Shown in pieces: positions 15,290 through 23,980 of a DNA stretch of 43,795 nucleotides. The position numbers and the translations under genes were made by a program. Source of the stretch: Lentisphaeria bacterium (GTDB taxonomy: Bacteria > Verrucomicrobiota > Lentisphaeria > Victivallales > UBA1829); assembly GCA_017963105.1 (NCBI GenBank), contig JAGCTY010000043.1, forward strand, positions 1 to 43,795. Reading direction: 5' to 3'. The notes under the pieces were generated by a model. That model was not told the DNA's origin, searched no databases, and saw only the letters and a program-made list of their open reading frames with translations. How positions within the stretch are numbered: position 1 is the stretch's first letter; each line of letters opens with the position of its first letter.

Positions 15290-16810
15290 ATGTCTGAAGT
15301 GAAAAAAGTCAAGCTCTCCCGCGAAGAGATCGCAAAACGCGAAATCGGCGCAACTGAAGTTTCCAAGTCGCAGAAACTCTTCCTTTCCATTTTCTTCCTT
15401 TTCGTCATCGGCATTTATCCATGCATCCAATTTGTCTATTCCTCGCCGCTGAAGGAGATCCGTCCCGCCCCGACTGCACAGAAGGCGTTCAAGCAGTACG
15501 AAACGGCCATCGAGGACACTTCGCTCCTGCGGGCGGTCCTGCTCACGCCTGCTCAGGAATTCCTCACGAAGTGTTTCCGCACGGGCAATGAAAAAGTCAT
15601 CATGGGACAGGACGGCTGGCTGTTCTATTCCGGCGACTATGACTACCTCGTGAATCCGGGCTTCATGCAGGCCGGGCGCATGCATAAACGCGACCTCGCA
15701 GGAGCTCATCCGGACGCCGTCGCGGCGATCAAAAAGTTTGCCGATGACCTCAAGGCGCGCGACATCCGCCTGATCCTGATCCCGGCTCCCGGCAAGCCGC
15801 TGGTCTACGGCGACAAGCTCGGCGCGGGCGAGGGACGCAAAGGAAACAAATCGTTCGACGAGTTCAAGAAACAGGTCGAATCTTTCGGTGTGACCGTACT
15901 GGACTTCACGGACGACTTCATCGCCATGCGGAAAGACGGCGTGGATTCCTACCTCAAGACCGATACGCACTGGACGCCCGCGGCCATGCAGCTTGCCGCG
16001 AAAAAGACCGCGGAGGCAATCGGTGACGCGGAACCGGATACCGAGGCAGGGGCGAAAGCCACGATCACCGCGCGCGGCGATATCGCGAATATGCTGAAAC
16101 TGCCGGACGTGGACAACATCTTCCCGAAACAGACGGTCGAGGTCGTGCAGTATGACGCGGTGCAGGACCGCAATTCGGACGTGCTGCTGCTCGGCGACAG
16201 CTTCACCAACATCTTCTCGCTCGACGCGATGGGCTGGGGTTCGCGTGCCGGATTCGCCGAAACGCTCGCGCACGAGCTCGGACGGCCCATCGACGTCATT
16301 GCACGAAACGATGCCGGTGCCCACGCCACGCGCGATGTGCTGTCGGCGGAGTTCCTGCGCGGCCGCGACCGCCTCGAGGGCAAGAAGGTCGTCGTGTGGG
16401 AGTTCGCCATCCGCGAGCTTGCCGTCGGCGACTGGACGGATTCCCCGCTCGAACTGAAGGAACGCGGCGAAAGCGCATTCCTGACCATCGAAGAGCCGAA
16501 GACGGTCACGGCTACTGTTCTGGCCGTAACCTCGGTCCCGAGGCCGCATTCCGCGCCGTACAAGGATCATGTGATGACCCTGCATCTGGGCGACATCGAC
16601 GGGGCGAACGAGGCGCTCGTCTACATCGCCAGCATGCGCGACAACGTCTGGACGGACGCCGCGCGTCTGCGCATCGGCGACACCGTTCGGATCGAGCTCA
16701 AGCCGTGGGCGGACTTCGAGGATGAATACGGCAGCTGGAACCGCAGCGAATTCGACGACGACGAACTGCTTCTGCAGGAGCCCTGCTGGGGCGAGATCGT
16801 ACAGAAATAA
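15290..16810 (+). CDS. AlgJ/AlgX-like SGNH O-acetyltransferase with C-terminal extension
   Basis: This 506-residue protein has a short cytoplasmic basic N-terminus, one membrane anchor (about 28-50) and an extracytoplasmic SGNH-like domain. The family markers are GQDGWLFYSGDYD, LILIPAPGKPLVYG, the catalytic DTHW (LKTDTHWTP) and LLLGDSFTNIFS. About 120 residues after the catalytic domain (from roughly 385) are extra compared with AlgJ; they may be a carbohydrate-binding module but I recognise no family. It would transfer acetyl from the MBOAT partner to the glycan. It is translationally close to algI and followed by a second family member. Confidence 0.85.
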   Translation: MSEVKKVKLSREEIAKREIGATEVSKSQKLFLSIFFLFVIGIYPCIQFVYSSPLKEIRPAPTAQKAFKQYETAIEDTSLLRAVLLTPAQEFLTKCFRTGNEKVIMGQDGWLFYSGDYDYLVNPGFMQAGRMHKRDLAGAHPDAVAAIKKFADDLKARDIRLILIPAPGKPLVYGDKLGAGEGRKGNKSFDEFKKQVESFGVTVLDFTDDFIAMRKDGVDSYLKTDTHWTPAAMQLAAKKTAEAIGDAEPDTEAGAKATITARGDIANMLKLPDVDNIFPKQTVEVVQYDAVQDRNSDVLLLGDSFTNIFSLDAMGWGSRAGFAETLAHELGRPIDVIARNDAGAHATRDVLSAEFLRGRDRLEGKKVVVWEFAIRELAVGDWTDSPLELKERGESAFLTIEEPKTVTATVLAVTSVPRPHSAPYKDHVMTLHLGDIDGANEALVYIASMRDNVWTDAARLRIGDTVRIELKPWADFEDEYGSWNRSEFDDDELLLQEPCWGEIVQK

Positions 16811-16846
16811 AATGAACTCAAAAACCTTCACAGAAAGGCTTCCGAT

Positions 16847-17818
16847 ATGAAAAAGATGTTTGCTTCCCTGTTGATGGTCCTCGGTCTGAGCGCCGCCGTG
16901 TGCGCCGCCGAGGTCTCCGAAATCGCCGAAAAGGCGTTGACGCAGGTGCAGTCCGGCACGATCACCATGAAGGGCGAAGACGGCTGGCTGTATTCGCGCA
17001 ACGAACTCTCCCACCTCGCGGCGGGTCCGCTGGCGGGCGGAAAGATCGTGGAACACTCCAAGTCCACGAAGAAGGACAACGCCGACCCGATCCCGGGGAT
17101 TGCGGACTTCAACGACCAGCTGAAGGAGATCGGCGTAAAGCTGATCGTGGTGCCCGTGCCGCCGAAAGCCGACGCCGCGCCGTTCGGCGAGCTCAAGAAG
17201 GGCGACGCCATGGCGTACCTGAAGCCGTTTTACGAGGAACTGCGCGCGAAAGGCGTCGAGGTGCTGGACCTGTCCGACGTGTTCGAGAAGTCCGAAAAGC
17301 CGGTCTACTGCAAGCAGGACGCGCACTGGAATCCCGAGGGCATCAGGCTCGCGGTCGACGAACTCGTCAAGCTCATGAAGCTCGACAAGGGCGACAAGAA
17401 GTTCGAAGTTGAGGACCAGAAGATCACCATCGTCGGCGACCTCATGCTCTCGCTCGACAAGGACGCGAAGCCGAGCGAGGAGCTTACGCTGCATACGGTC
17501 AAGGGCGACGTCTTCGCGGACGCCTCGCCGGTGCTGCTCCTCGGCGACAGCCACACGCTCATCTTCTCCTCCGGCGGCGACATGCTTGCGGAGAAATCCG
17601 GCCTTGGGGAAAACCTCGCCGCCGCGCTCGGCATGCCGGTCGAACGCATCGCGGTGAAAGGCTCCGCAGCGGCTGCCGTCCGCACGAACCTCTACCGCAA
17701 GGCTGCAAAGGACGCCGACTGGATCAAAGGCAAGAAGTTCGTCATCTGGTGCTTCTCCGCACGCGAGTTCACGGAAAGCACCTCCGGCTGGCCGAAAGTA
17801 CCCGTGCTGAAAAAATAA
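16847..17818 (+). CDS. Secreted AlgJ-like SGNH protein
   Basis: This 323-residue protein begins with a cleavable signal peptide (MKKMFASLLMVLGLSAAVCAAE). The mature domain resembles the preceding protein: GEDGWLYSRNELSHL, LIVVPVPPKADAAP, the DAHW motif (KQDAHWNPEG) and LLLGDSHTLIFS. It has no membrane anchor, so it should be periplasmic. With the two upstream genes it forms an AlgI/AlgJ/AlgX-type O-acetylation set. A division of labour, such as acetyl relay versus final transfer, is inference. A strong terminator follows 32 bp after the stop. Confidence 0.87.
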   Translation: MKKMFASLLMVLGLSAAVCAAEVSEIAEKALTQVQSGTITMKGEDGWLYSRNELSHLAAGPLAGGKIVEHSKSTKKDNADPIPGIADFNDQLKEIGVKLIVVPVPPKADAAPFGELKKGDAMAYLKPFYEELRAKGVEVLDLSDVFEKSEKPVYCKQDAHWNPEGIRLAVDELVKLMKLDKGDKKFEVEDQKITIVGDLMLSLDKDAKPSEELTLHTVKGDVFADASPVLLLGDSHTLIFSSGGDMLAEKSGLGENLAAALGMPVERIAVKGSAAAAVRTNLYRKAAKDADWIKGKKFVIWCFSAREFTESTSGWPKVPVLKK

Positions 17819-17850
17819 CGATTTAAGCGTTCATTCGCCAAGTTCGATTC

Positions 17851-17890
17851 CGCCCCCGGAGCCAGGACAGGTTCCGGGGGCGTTTGTTTT
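17851..17890 (+). terminator. Rho-independent terminator of the O-acetylation operon
   Basis: CGCCCCCGGA (17851-17860) pairs perfectly with TCCGGGGGCG (17873-17882), then TTTGTTTT. The loop GCCAGGACAGGT is shared in part with hairpins at 5534 and 10164. Confidence 0.9.
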
Positions 17891-18019
17891 GTGTGCTCGG
17901 CGGGAGAACCGTGTGAAGCTGCCGTGTTTGCCCTGCATTTACCGACATCGCGTCGGCTTGTCCGCGGAGGCGGGATTCGAGCCGGCGCTTTTGTGTTGCA
18001 GGCCGACCGGATTCCGGAT

Positions 18020-19777
18020 TCAGCGGTAGACTGCGCCGAAGTTCCTACAGGCGCGATAGTCCGCGCCTTCCTTGTCCATGCCGAAAGCGTTCCATGCGGC
18101 GGGGCGGAAGATTTTTTCCTCGGGTACGTTGTGGAGCGAAACCGGGATGCGGAGCATTGACGCGAGCGTGATGAGGTCGGCGCCGATGTGTCCGCAGCTG
18201 AACGCGCCGTGGTTGGCGCCCCAGTTCGCCATGACGCTGTAGACGTCTTTGAAGGCGCCCTGTCCGGTGAGACGCGGCACGAACCATGTGGTCGGCCAGG
18301 TCGGGTCGGTGCGCCGGTCGAGGACGGCGTGGACTTCGGGGGGGAGCTCGGCGGTGTAACCCTCGGCGATCTGGAGGACCGGGCCGAGGCCGTGGATCAG
18401 ATTCACGCGGCTCAGCGTGACGGGCATGCCGCCACGGGAGAGGAAGCAGCTGGAGAATCCGCCGCCGCGGAAATATCCGTGGCTGGCGGCGCGCCATCTG
18501 GTCGCCTTCAGGCAGGCTTCGGCGTCGGCGTCCGTGAGCTCCCAGAACGGCTTCATCGCGGGTCTGCCGTCGTATTCGGCGCAGCCGGTGGCATCGAGCG
18601 TGGTGGCCCCGGAGTTGAGCAGATGGATGAGGCCGGGATACTCCATGTCGTAACCGGTCACGCGCTTCACGGATTCCGGGCTCCAGAACGTGCGGACGTC
18701 GGAGAATCCCTGCGCCGTGCCGGTGAGCAGGTGCCCGAACAGCATCGCCGTGCCGTTCAGGCAGTCGTTCTCGGTCGCCACCACGAACGCCTCGCGGAGG
18801 CCGTTCCAGTCGAACGACGAGCAGAGCATGGACTCCATGAAGTCGCCGTTCGGCATGTGGTCGGTCCACTGCCTCTGTCCCTGGAATCCGGCGGCGATGG
18901 CGTTGTGTCCTTCGGCTTCCTCTCGGAAACCGAGTTCGGCGAGACGCGGATTGCCGATCATCAGGTCGCGGGCAATGATCATCATTTTGACCACATAGGC
19001 CCAGATCTGATCCTTCTGTTCCTTCGTGCGCTGCACTTCGGCGGGGTTGTTGTCCTCGCCCTCGACGCAATGCCGCCGCACCCAGGCGTAGGCCCGCTCG
19101 AATTCCTCCGGGTCGTAGATGCCCTCTTCCACGCGGCGGATGATCTCGCTCATGTCGACCGATTCGCAGCGCATCCCGAGGTAGCTCTCGAAGAAATCGT
19201 GGTTCACGATGGATCCGGCGATGCCCATGGCCATGCCGCCGATGGAAAGATAGGATTTGCCGCGCATGAGCCCGACCGCCACGGCCGAACGCGCAAACGC
19301 CAGGATCTTTTCGCGAACGTCGTCCGGGATTTCCGTATCGTCGGCGTCCTTCACTTCGCGGCCGTAGATGCCGAACGCCGGCAGCCCCTTCTGGGCATAG
19401 GCGGCCAGGACGGCGGCCAGATACACCGCGCCGGGACGTTCCGTGCCGTTGAATCCCCACACCGCCTTCTGGGTGAGCGGGTCCATGTCCATGGTTTCGG
19501 AGCCGTAGCACCAGCACGGGGTGACGGTCAGCGTGGCGGTCACGTTCATGCCCGCGAACTTTTTCGCGCAGGCCGCGGCCTCGTTCACGCCGCCGATCGT
19601 GGTGTCGGCGATCACGCACTCGACCGGCTTGCCGTTCGGGTATCGCAGCGTGCCGGAAATCAGCGCTGCTGCGGATTTCGCCATGTTCATGGTCTGATCT
19701 TCGAGCGATTCACGGACGCCTCTGCGGCGGCCGTCGATCACGGGGCGAATACCGATTCTGGGAAACGATTCGATCAT
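18020..19777 (-). CDS. fucI: L-fucose isomerase
   Basis: This 585-residue cytoplasmic enzyme interconverts L-fucose and L-fuculose (and D-arabinose with D-ribulose) in fucose catabolism. It aligns with E. coli FucI end to end from memory: [46 protein letters not shown], and GKSYLSIGG. The metal and catalytic residues are in [20 protein letters not shown] and [14 protein letters not shown] precedes the ATG. No fucK, fucA or transporter is adjacent, so the rest of the pathway is elsewhere. It is transcribed away from gmd-fcl, which makes GDP-L-fucose. Confidence 0.96.
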   Translation of the reverse strand: MIESFPRIGIRPVIDGRRRGVRESLEDQTMNMAKSAAALISGTLRYPNGKPVECVIADTTIGGVNEAAACAKKFAGMNVTATLTVTPCWCYGSETMDMDPLTQKAVWGFNGTERPGAVYLAAVLAAYAQKGLPAFGIYGREVKDADDTEIPDDVREKILAFARSAVAVGLMRGKSYLSIGGMAMGIAGSIVNHDFFESYLGMRCESVDMSEIIRRVEEGIYDPEEFERAYAWVRRHCVEGEDNNPAEVQRTKEQKDQIWAYVVKMMIIARDLMIGNPRLAELGFREEAEGHNAIAAGFQGQRQWTDHMPNGDFMESMLCSSFDWNGLREAFVVATENDCLNGTAMLFGHLLTGTAQGFSDVRTFWSPESVKRVTGYDMEYPGLIHLLNSGATTLDATGCAEYDGRPAMKPFWELTDADAEACLKATRWRAASHGYFRGGGFSSCFLSRGGMPVTLSRVNLIHGLGPVLQIAEGYTAELPPEVHAVLDRRTDPTWPTTWFVPRLTGQGAFKDVYSVMANWGANHGAFSCGHIGADLITLASMLRIPVSLHNVPEEKIFRPAAWNAFGMDKEGADYRACRNFGAVYR

Positions 19778-19836
19778 GGAAAGCTCCTGTTCTGAGCATG
19801 TTGATTGTTTGAGAAGTTCAGGTTTTCACATATGAT

Positions 19837-19865
19837 ACAATAACCCCCATTCGAAGAAAAAACAA
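19837..19865 (-). promoter_or_regulatory. Probable fucI promoter TTGTTT-17-TATTGT
   Basis: On the minus strand TTGTTT (19865-19860) and TATTGT (19842-19837) are 17 bp apart. An overlapping TATCAT is an alternative -10. No CRP-like or other operator was recognised. Confidence 0.45.
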
Positions 19866-19916
19866 GCTTTCACGCGCCGTTTTCAACGTTAATTTCCCGT
19901 TAAAAACCGATGCGGT

Positions 19917-19947
19917 AAAAAAACGCCTTCATCTTCCATGAAAGACG
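19917..19947 (-). terminator. Orphan minus-strand terminator upstream of fucI
   Basis: On the minus strand CGTCTTTCAT (19947-19938) pairs with ATGAAGGCG (19932-19924), with one bulge and one mismatch, followed by seven T. It lies upstream of the fucI promoter, so it must end some other minus-strand transcript. Confidence 0.5.
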
Positions 19948-20282
19948 TTTTACGGGCAGTCCGTTTCCTGTCGGATCAGTGACACTCCCTCGGTGGCGTC
20001 CGGATCATTTCTCACGAGTCCGGAGTCTGCCTGAAAAGACGTGGAGCGGGATATCTGCGGACGGGGATTCCGTCCGGCGCGTGAAGATCGCCGCAGAAGC
20101 GGTCCGGGACAGCGTAAAGCAGGGCATATCCGTACCGGTCACGGTCGAATGCCATCATCGTAACGGCCCGGCCCGGTTCCGGTCTTATTCCGCCTGCAAT
20201 CCCAACCGCAATGACAATCAAAAAATCCTCGCGTGGAAAGGCTTCGTTTTTGCCGCTTTTCCGGTCTTTTTTATTTTTTTAC
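19948..20282. other. Intergenic region between fucI and gmd
   Basis: No supported gene. A minus frame at 20012-20221 (69 codons, TTG start) and a plus frame at 19979-20356 both lack ribosome sites and recognisable motifs. The minus frame ends about 65 bp before the orphan terminator, so it could be a gene remnant. Confidence 0.4.
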
Positions 20283-20310
20283 TTGTAATTCGTTTGAATG
20301 ATGGTATATT
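20283..20310 (+). promoter_or_regulatory. Sigma70-type promoter TTGTAA-16-TATATT for gmd
   Basis: TTGTAA (20283-20288) and TATATT (20305-20310) are 16 bp apart. The leader to the gmd ATG is about 195 nt and holds an exact 10-bp inverted repeat, AACAAAGGAA (20372-20381) with TTCCTTTGTT (20469-20478). Confidence 0.7.
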
Positions 20311-20512
20311 ATTTTTATCGACGGGGGGGCTGTTGTCACGCCTCGCCAAAAGATGAACACGTTTTCAAGAAAACAAAGGAATCGATTCAAATTGGAAACG
20401 AGAGCGCGCGGAACGATGGAAAAAGCATTCATGCCGTGTAATGTTGTACCGCATCTCCGTTAAAAGTTTTCCTTTGTTGTTTGCCAACCCATTTTTCAAT
20501 ACAGAAACAGTT

Positions 20513-21565
20513 ATGAAACGCGCATTAATCACAGGCATCACGGGTCAGGACGGGTCTTATCTGACCGAGCTTCTTCTGGAAAAAGGCTATGAAGTCCACG
20601 GGATCATCCGGCGGGCCAGCACGTTCAACACCAGAAGAATCGATCATCTTTACAATGACCCGCATCTTGACAATGTCCGCCTGTTTCTGCATTATGGAGA
20701 TTTGACCGACGGCACGAATATCGCACGCATGATCGAAAAGTATCAGCCGGAGGAAATCTACAATCTCGGTGCGCAAAGCCATGTCCAGGTCAGCTTCGAA
20801 GCGCCGGAATACACCGCCGACGCGGATGCGCTCGGCGTGCTCCGTCTGCTGGACGCGATCAAGGACAGCCAGGTCAAGACGCGTTTCTATCAGGCATCGA
20901 CGTCCGAGCTGTTCGGCAAGGTTCAGGAAATCCCGCAGTCCGAGACGACTCCGTTCTATCCGCGCAGCCCGTATGCCGTCGCGAAGCAGTACGGTTTCTG
21001 GATCACGAAGAACTACCGCGAGGCGTACGGACTGCACGCCAGCAACGGCATCCTGTTCAACCACGAATCGCCCCGCCGCGGCGAGACCTTCGTCACGCGG
21101 AAGATCACGATGGCGGTCGCCCGCATCCACCGCGGGCTTCAGGACTGCCTCTACATGGGCAACATCGATTCCCGGCGCGACTGGGGCTACGCGAAAGACT
21201 ATGTCCGCATGATGTGGATGATGCTCCAGCAGGATCAGCCCGACGATTATGTGGTCGCGACGGGCGAAATGCACTCCGTGCGCGAGTTCATCGAGAAATC
21301 GTTCGGGCATCTCGGGCACACGATCGTCTGGAAAGGCAAAGGCGTCGACGAGGTCGGGATCGACAAGGACTCCAACAAGGTCGTGGTGCGGATCGACCCG
21401 CGTTATTTCCGCCCGGCCGAGGTCGAACAGCTCCTCGGCAACCCGGCGAAGGCGAAACGCGTCCTCGGCTGGGAGCCGGAAGTCAAGTTCGAGCAGCTCG
21501 TCAAGCTCATGACCGACGGCGACATCCGTCTGCTTGACAACCCGAATTACGAAATCGGTTTTTAA
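20513..21565 (+). CDS. gmd: GDP-mannose 4,6-dehydratase
   Basis: This 350-residue extended SDR converts GDP-D-mannose to GDP-4-keto-6-deoxy-D-mannose with bound NADP, the first step to GDP-L-fucose. Motifs are [19 protein letters not shown], the RRAS NADP-phosphate site, [26 protein letters not shown] (Tyr and Lys of the catalytic set) and [17 protein letters not shown] prefer ATG 20513 over the frame opening at 20441, since the extra 24 residues precede the canonical MKRALITG start. The next gene, fcl, follows 10 bp later, so the pair forms one operon. Confidence 0.96.
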   Translation: MKRALITGITGQDGSYLTELLLEKGYEVHGIIRRASTFNTRRIDHLYNDPHLDNVRLFLHYGDLTDGTNIARMIEKYQPEEIYNLGAQSHVQVSFEAPEYTADADALGVLRLLDAIKDSQVKTRFYQASTSELFGKVQEIPQSETTPFYPRSPYAVAKQYGFWITKNYREAYGLHASNGILFNHESPRRGETFVTRKITMAVARIHRGLQDCLYMGNIDSRRDWGYAKDYVRMMWMMLQQDQPDDYVVATGEMHSVREFIEKSFGHLGHTIVWKGKGVDEVGIDKDSNKVVVRIDPRYFRPAEVEQLLGNPAKAKRVLGWEPEVKFEQLVKLMTDGDIRLLDNPNYEIGF

Positions 21566-21575
21566 GGTTTCCTTC

Positions 21576-22505
21576 ATGATTGACAAGAATGCAAAAATCT
21601 TCATTTGCGGTCATCGCGGTCTGGTCGGCAGCGCCTGTGTCCGGAAATTCGAGAAGGAAGGCTACACGAATATCCTGAAAAAGCCCCATTCGGAGCTGGA
21701 TTTGCGGAATCAGCAGGCTGTCAAGGCGTTCTTTGATGCGGAGCGGCCTGACTACGTGATCCTCGCCGGCGCAAAAGTCGGCGGAATCATGGCAAACAAG
21801 ACTCATTGCGCGGAATTCCTGATCGAAAACCTTGAGATCCAGAACAATGTGATCATGCAGAGTTTCGAGCACAATGTCAAAAAGTTCTGTTTTCTCGGCT
21901 CCAGCTGCATCTATCCCTGCCAGGCTCCCCAGCCGATCAGGGAGGAATACCTCCTGACCGGGCCCCTGGAGTCCACGAACGAGGGCTACGCCCTTGCAAA
22001 GATCGCCGGCTACAAGCTCTGTCTTTTCCTCAGCAGGCAATACGGCTGGGATACGATCAGCCTCATGCCGTGCAATCTGTACGGTACGAACGACACCTAT
22101 GACCTGATCAACGGGCATGTTTTCCCGACTCTGATCCGTCGTTTCGTCGAAGCCGCCAGGGAAAACCGTCCGGAAGAAGTCCTGTGGGGAACCGGCAAAC
22201 CGCGCCGCGAGTTCCTTCATGTCGATGATATGGCAAATGCGGTTTACTTTTTCATGCAGAACCGCGGCGAACCCGATGTCATCAATATCGGCTACGGGTC
22301 GGATATCACCATCAGGGAGCTCGCAGAGAGAATCGCTGCCGCGGCAGGTTATCACGGGAAGATCAGCTGGGATCCGTCCAAGCCGGATGGCGTATACCGC
22401 AAGCTGATGGATTCTTCCCGCGCAAACAAGCTCGGATGGAAACCGAGTATCACGCTGGATGACGGAATCATGCGCACGATCCGGGAGTTCTCGGAGAACA
22501 ATTGA
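21576..22505 (+). CDS. fcl: GDP-L-fucose synthase
   Basis: This 309-residue SDR carries out the 3,5-epimerisation and 4-reduction that complete GDP-L-fucose. Visible motifs are GHRGLVGSACVRKF, LAGAKVGGIMAN, the GSSCIYP Ser/Cys motif, and EGYALAKIAGYKLC with the YxxxK pair. PCNLYGTNDTYD and EFLHVDDMANAV complete the fold. ATG 21576 opens the typical N-terminus; an earlier frame overlapping gmd adds 14 unlikely residues. With gmd it gives a fucosyl donor for the surface glycan, and it neighbours fucI, so fucose can be both made as a donor and broken down. Confidence 0.95.
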   Translation: MIDKNAKIFICGHRGLVGSACVRKFEKEGYTNILKKPHSELDLRNQQAVKAFFDAERPDYVILAGAKVGGIMANKTHCAEFLIENLEIQNNVIMQSFEHNVKKFCFLGSSCIYPCQAPQPIREEYLLTGPLESTNEGYALAKIAGYKLCLFLSRQYGWDTISLMPCNLYGTNDTYDLINGHVFPTLIRRFVEAARENRPEEVLWGTGKPRREFLHVDDMANAVYFFMQNRGEPDVINIGYGSDITIRELAERIAAAAGYHGKISWDPSKPDGVYRKLMDSSRANKLGWKPSITLDDGIMRTIREFSENN

Positions 22506-22604
22506 CGGACTTCGGAAATCATCCGGTCCAGAGCCGACTGCCTTTACGGAATCAGACGGGAGTTCAACGACGGGAGAGAAAGAAACCGCATGCAGCCTCA
22601 CCGG

Positions 22605-22624
22605 GATGAAACGCATGTTTCATC
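22605..22624. repeat. 8-bp inverted repeat (operator-like)
   Basis: GATGAAAC and GTTTCATC flank GCAT, 40 bp before the membrane-protein gene. No T-run follows, so a protein-binding site or small hairpin is more likely than a terminator. Confidence 0.5.
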
Positions 22625-22663
22625 ATTCTCCGCCTGAACATTTCCTCCAGTACGAAGAAAAAA

Positions 22664-23425
22664 ATGCCCGAGAATAAGAAGAGTCAAATGTCCATACCCT
22701 CCAGGAACGCGGAAGAATCCGCACAGGAAAAAACCGCACAGGAGAATCCCGCATGTGAAGAGGAGTCGTCTTCCCGTGACGGGAAGGGGGAACAGCACAG
22801 CCGGATGCCGGAATCGAAACACACGAGAGGCATTCAAAAGATTTTGGCGGCGGTTGGCGCTTTTCTGGATTCTTTGGACGGGGAAGAAAAACCGGAGCCG
22901 CCTCCGCCGCCGGAAAAACCGCTGAAAGAATCCATTCAGGCGTTCATCGGACGCTGTCGGGATCATGAGGGGCGGAAAACGATGCTGAAGGAATTCGGCG
23001 AATGGTCGTGGACGATGTTCTTCCGCGGCACGGTGGTTTTCTTCCTGTTCGTACTGACGATCTGGGGGACGATCCGGGCTTTGGATTTCATCGACAACCA
23101 CGGTGTCAAGTTTTACCCGTCTTATGAAGTCGTGGACTACCTCACTGCCGAGCATGAAAGCCTGGAAGCGGCCGCTTATCGGGTAACGCCGTCAGCCGGC
23201 AAAAAAGACAGCATCCCGCTCGAAGGGTTTGACGCCAAATGCATTGAGACCGTCAGGCCGATCAGGATTTATGCGGACGAGTACGGCGTCTACCTCATGA
23301 CCAGCAAGGGGTGGTACACCGGCGAACATGGCATTTTCATCGCGAAGGACGAGGAGCGGATGCCGCCGGATATCAACTGGGGACTGATCGAGGGGCGGAT
23401 TTATACCTATGCGATTTACGACTGA
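22664..23425 (+). CDS. Unknown membrane protein, paralogue of 4680-5444
   Basis: This 253-residue protein shares the layout of its paralogue: a variable hydrophilic N-terminus (Ser/Glu-rich), FLDSLDGEEKPEPPPPPEKPLKESI-like linker with a six-proline run, the FIGRCR motif, one membrane helix (about 117-140), and a well-conserved C-terminal domain with RIYADEYGVYLMTSKGWY and INWGLIEGRIYTYAIYD. The linker through C-terminus is nearly identical between copies at the DNA level in places, while the first 50 residues differ. It follows fcl by 158 bp. No family is recognised. Placement after sugar-nucleotide genes at both loci suggests a part in glycan synthesis or export. Confidence 0.75.
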   Translation: MPENKKSQMSIPSRNAEESAQEKTAQENPACEEESSSRDGKGEQHSRMPESKHTRGIQKILAAVGAFLDSLDGEEKPEPPPPPEKPLKESIQAFIGRCRDHEGRKTMLKEFGEWSWTMFFRGTVVFFLFVLTIWGTIRALDFIDNHGVKFYPSYEVVDYLTAEHESLEAAAYRVTPSAGKKDSIPLEGFDAKCIETVRPIRIYADEYGVYLMTSKGWYTGEHGIFIAKDEERMPPDINWGLIEGRIYTYAIYD

Positions 23426-23750
23426 AGCTGTCCTGAGGATTACGATCCGGTGAAAAAACGCGATGCCGAAAAGACAGTTCAGATTGAACCGAGGCGGATA
23501 ATGCGGTTGCTGAGTATTCCGCCCAAAAACAATCCGCCGGCGGAACGGCACGGAGCCTGACGGTCGCGGCGGGCTCCGCGCAGTCGTCCGCCGGCAGCGG
23601 GGCGGTCGCGCGGACGGGGAGGGGGCATCTCCGTGATCCGGAACGGCATCCCGGAGATCGAGGGCGAAGAGGCGGACTCCGCGTCCGGATTGCGGCGGCG
23701 TTTTTCCGATTCCCATGCCGAAGTTTTTCCCATTTTTTTTGCTCTGACAC
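23426..23750. other. Intergenic region after the second membrane-protein gene
   Basis: GC-rich, with several overlapping minus frames (23192-23783) that have no motifs and no ribosome sites, and overlap the coding end of the preceding gene. No T-tailed hairpin is clear. I see nothing I can name here. Confidence 0.4.
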
Positions 23751-23778
23751 TTGTATTGGTCGGGAAATGGCATATATT
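23751..23778 (+). promoter_or_regulatory. Sigma70-type promoter TTGTAT-16-TATATT
   Basis: TTGTAT (23751-23756) and TATATT (23773-23778) are 16 bp apart. The leader to the WYL gene would be about 195 nt, without a recognised riboswitch. Confidence 0.65.
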
Positions 23779-23980
23779 AACATTTATTCGGGCGTCTCTG
23801 TTCCTTGATTTCAGCGGTTTCCGGCATTCGGACAGCGAGGGATGCGGCGTTTTATCCGTGCTTGTTTTCGTCCCCCGTTTCCCATCGTTCCACGTTGTCC
23901 ATCCCGCCCATCCGCCGAAAAACGTTTCCCGGTCAGCAGAAGTCCGCAGTTGAGTTCAACACCCTCAAACGGAGTCAATC

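Noticed and set aside
13889..17554. A 1221-codon minus-strand frame opposite the O-acetylation genes
   Set aside because: It is a shadow of three well-identified plus-strand genes; its His/Glu/Arg/Val-rich sequence has no motifs and is typical of antisense frames in GC-rich DNA.
17955..18005. tRNA-like 3' half on the minus strand (GGCTCGAATCCCGCC) after fucI
   Set aside because: The T-stem has a mismatch, T54 is C, and no matching 5' acceptor strand or anticodon arm can be placed upstream, where fucI coding ends.
18188..19795. A 535-codon plus frame opposite fucI
   Set aside because: fucI on the minus strand is unmistakable; the plus frame is low-complexity antisense.
19979..20356. A 125-codon plus frame between fucI and gmd
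   Set aside because: It overlaps the gmd promoter, has no ribosome site, and reads as non-coding composition.
23192..23783. Minus-strand frames behind the second membrane-protein gene
   Set aside because: They overlap a supported plus gene and carry no motif or ribosome site.
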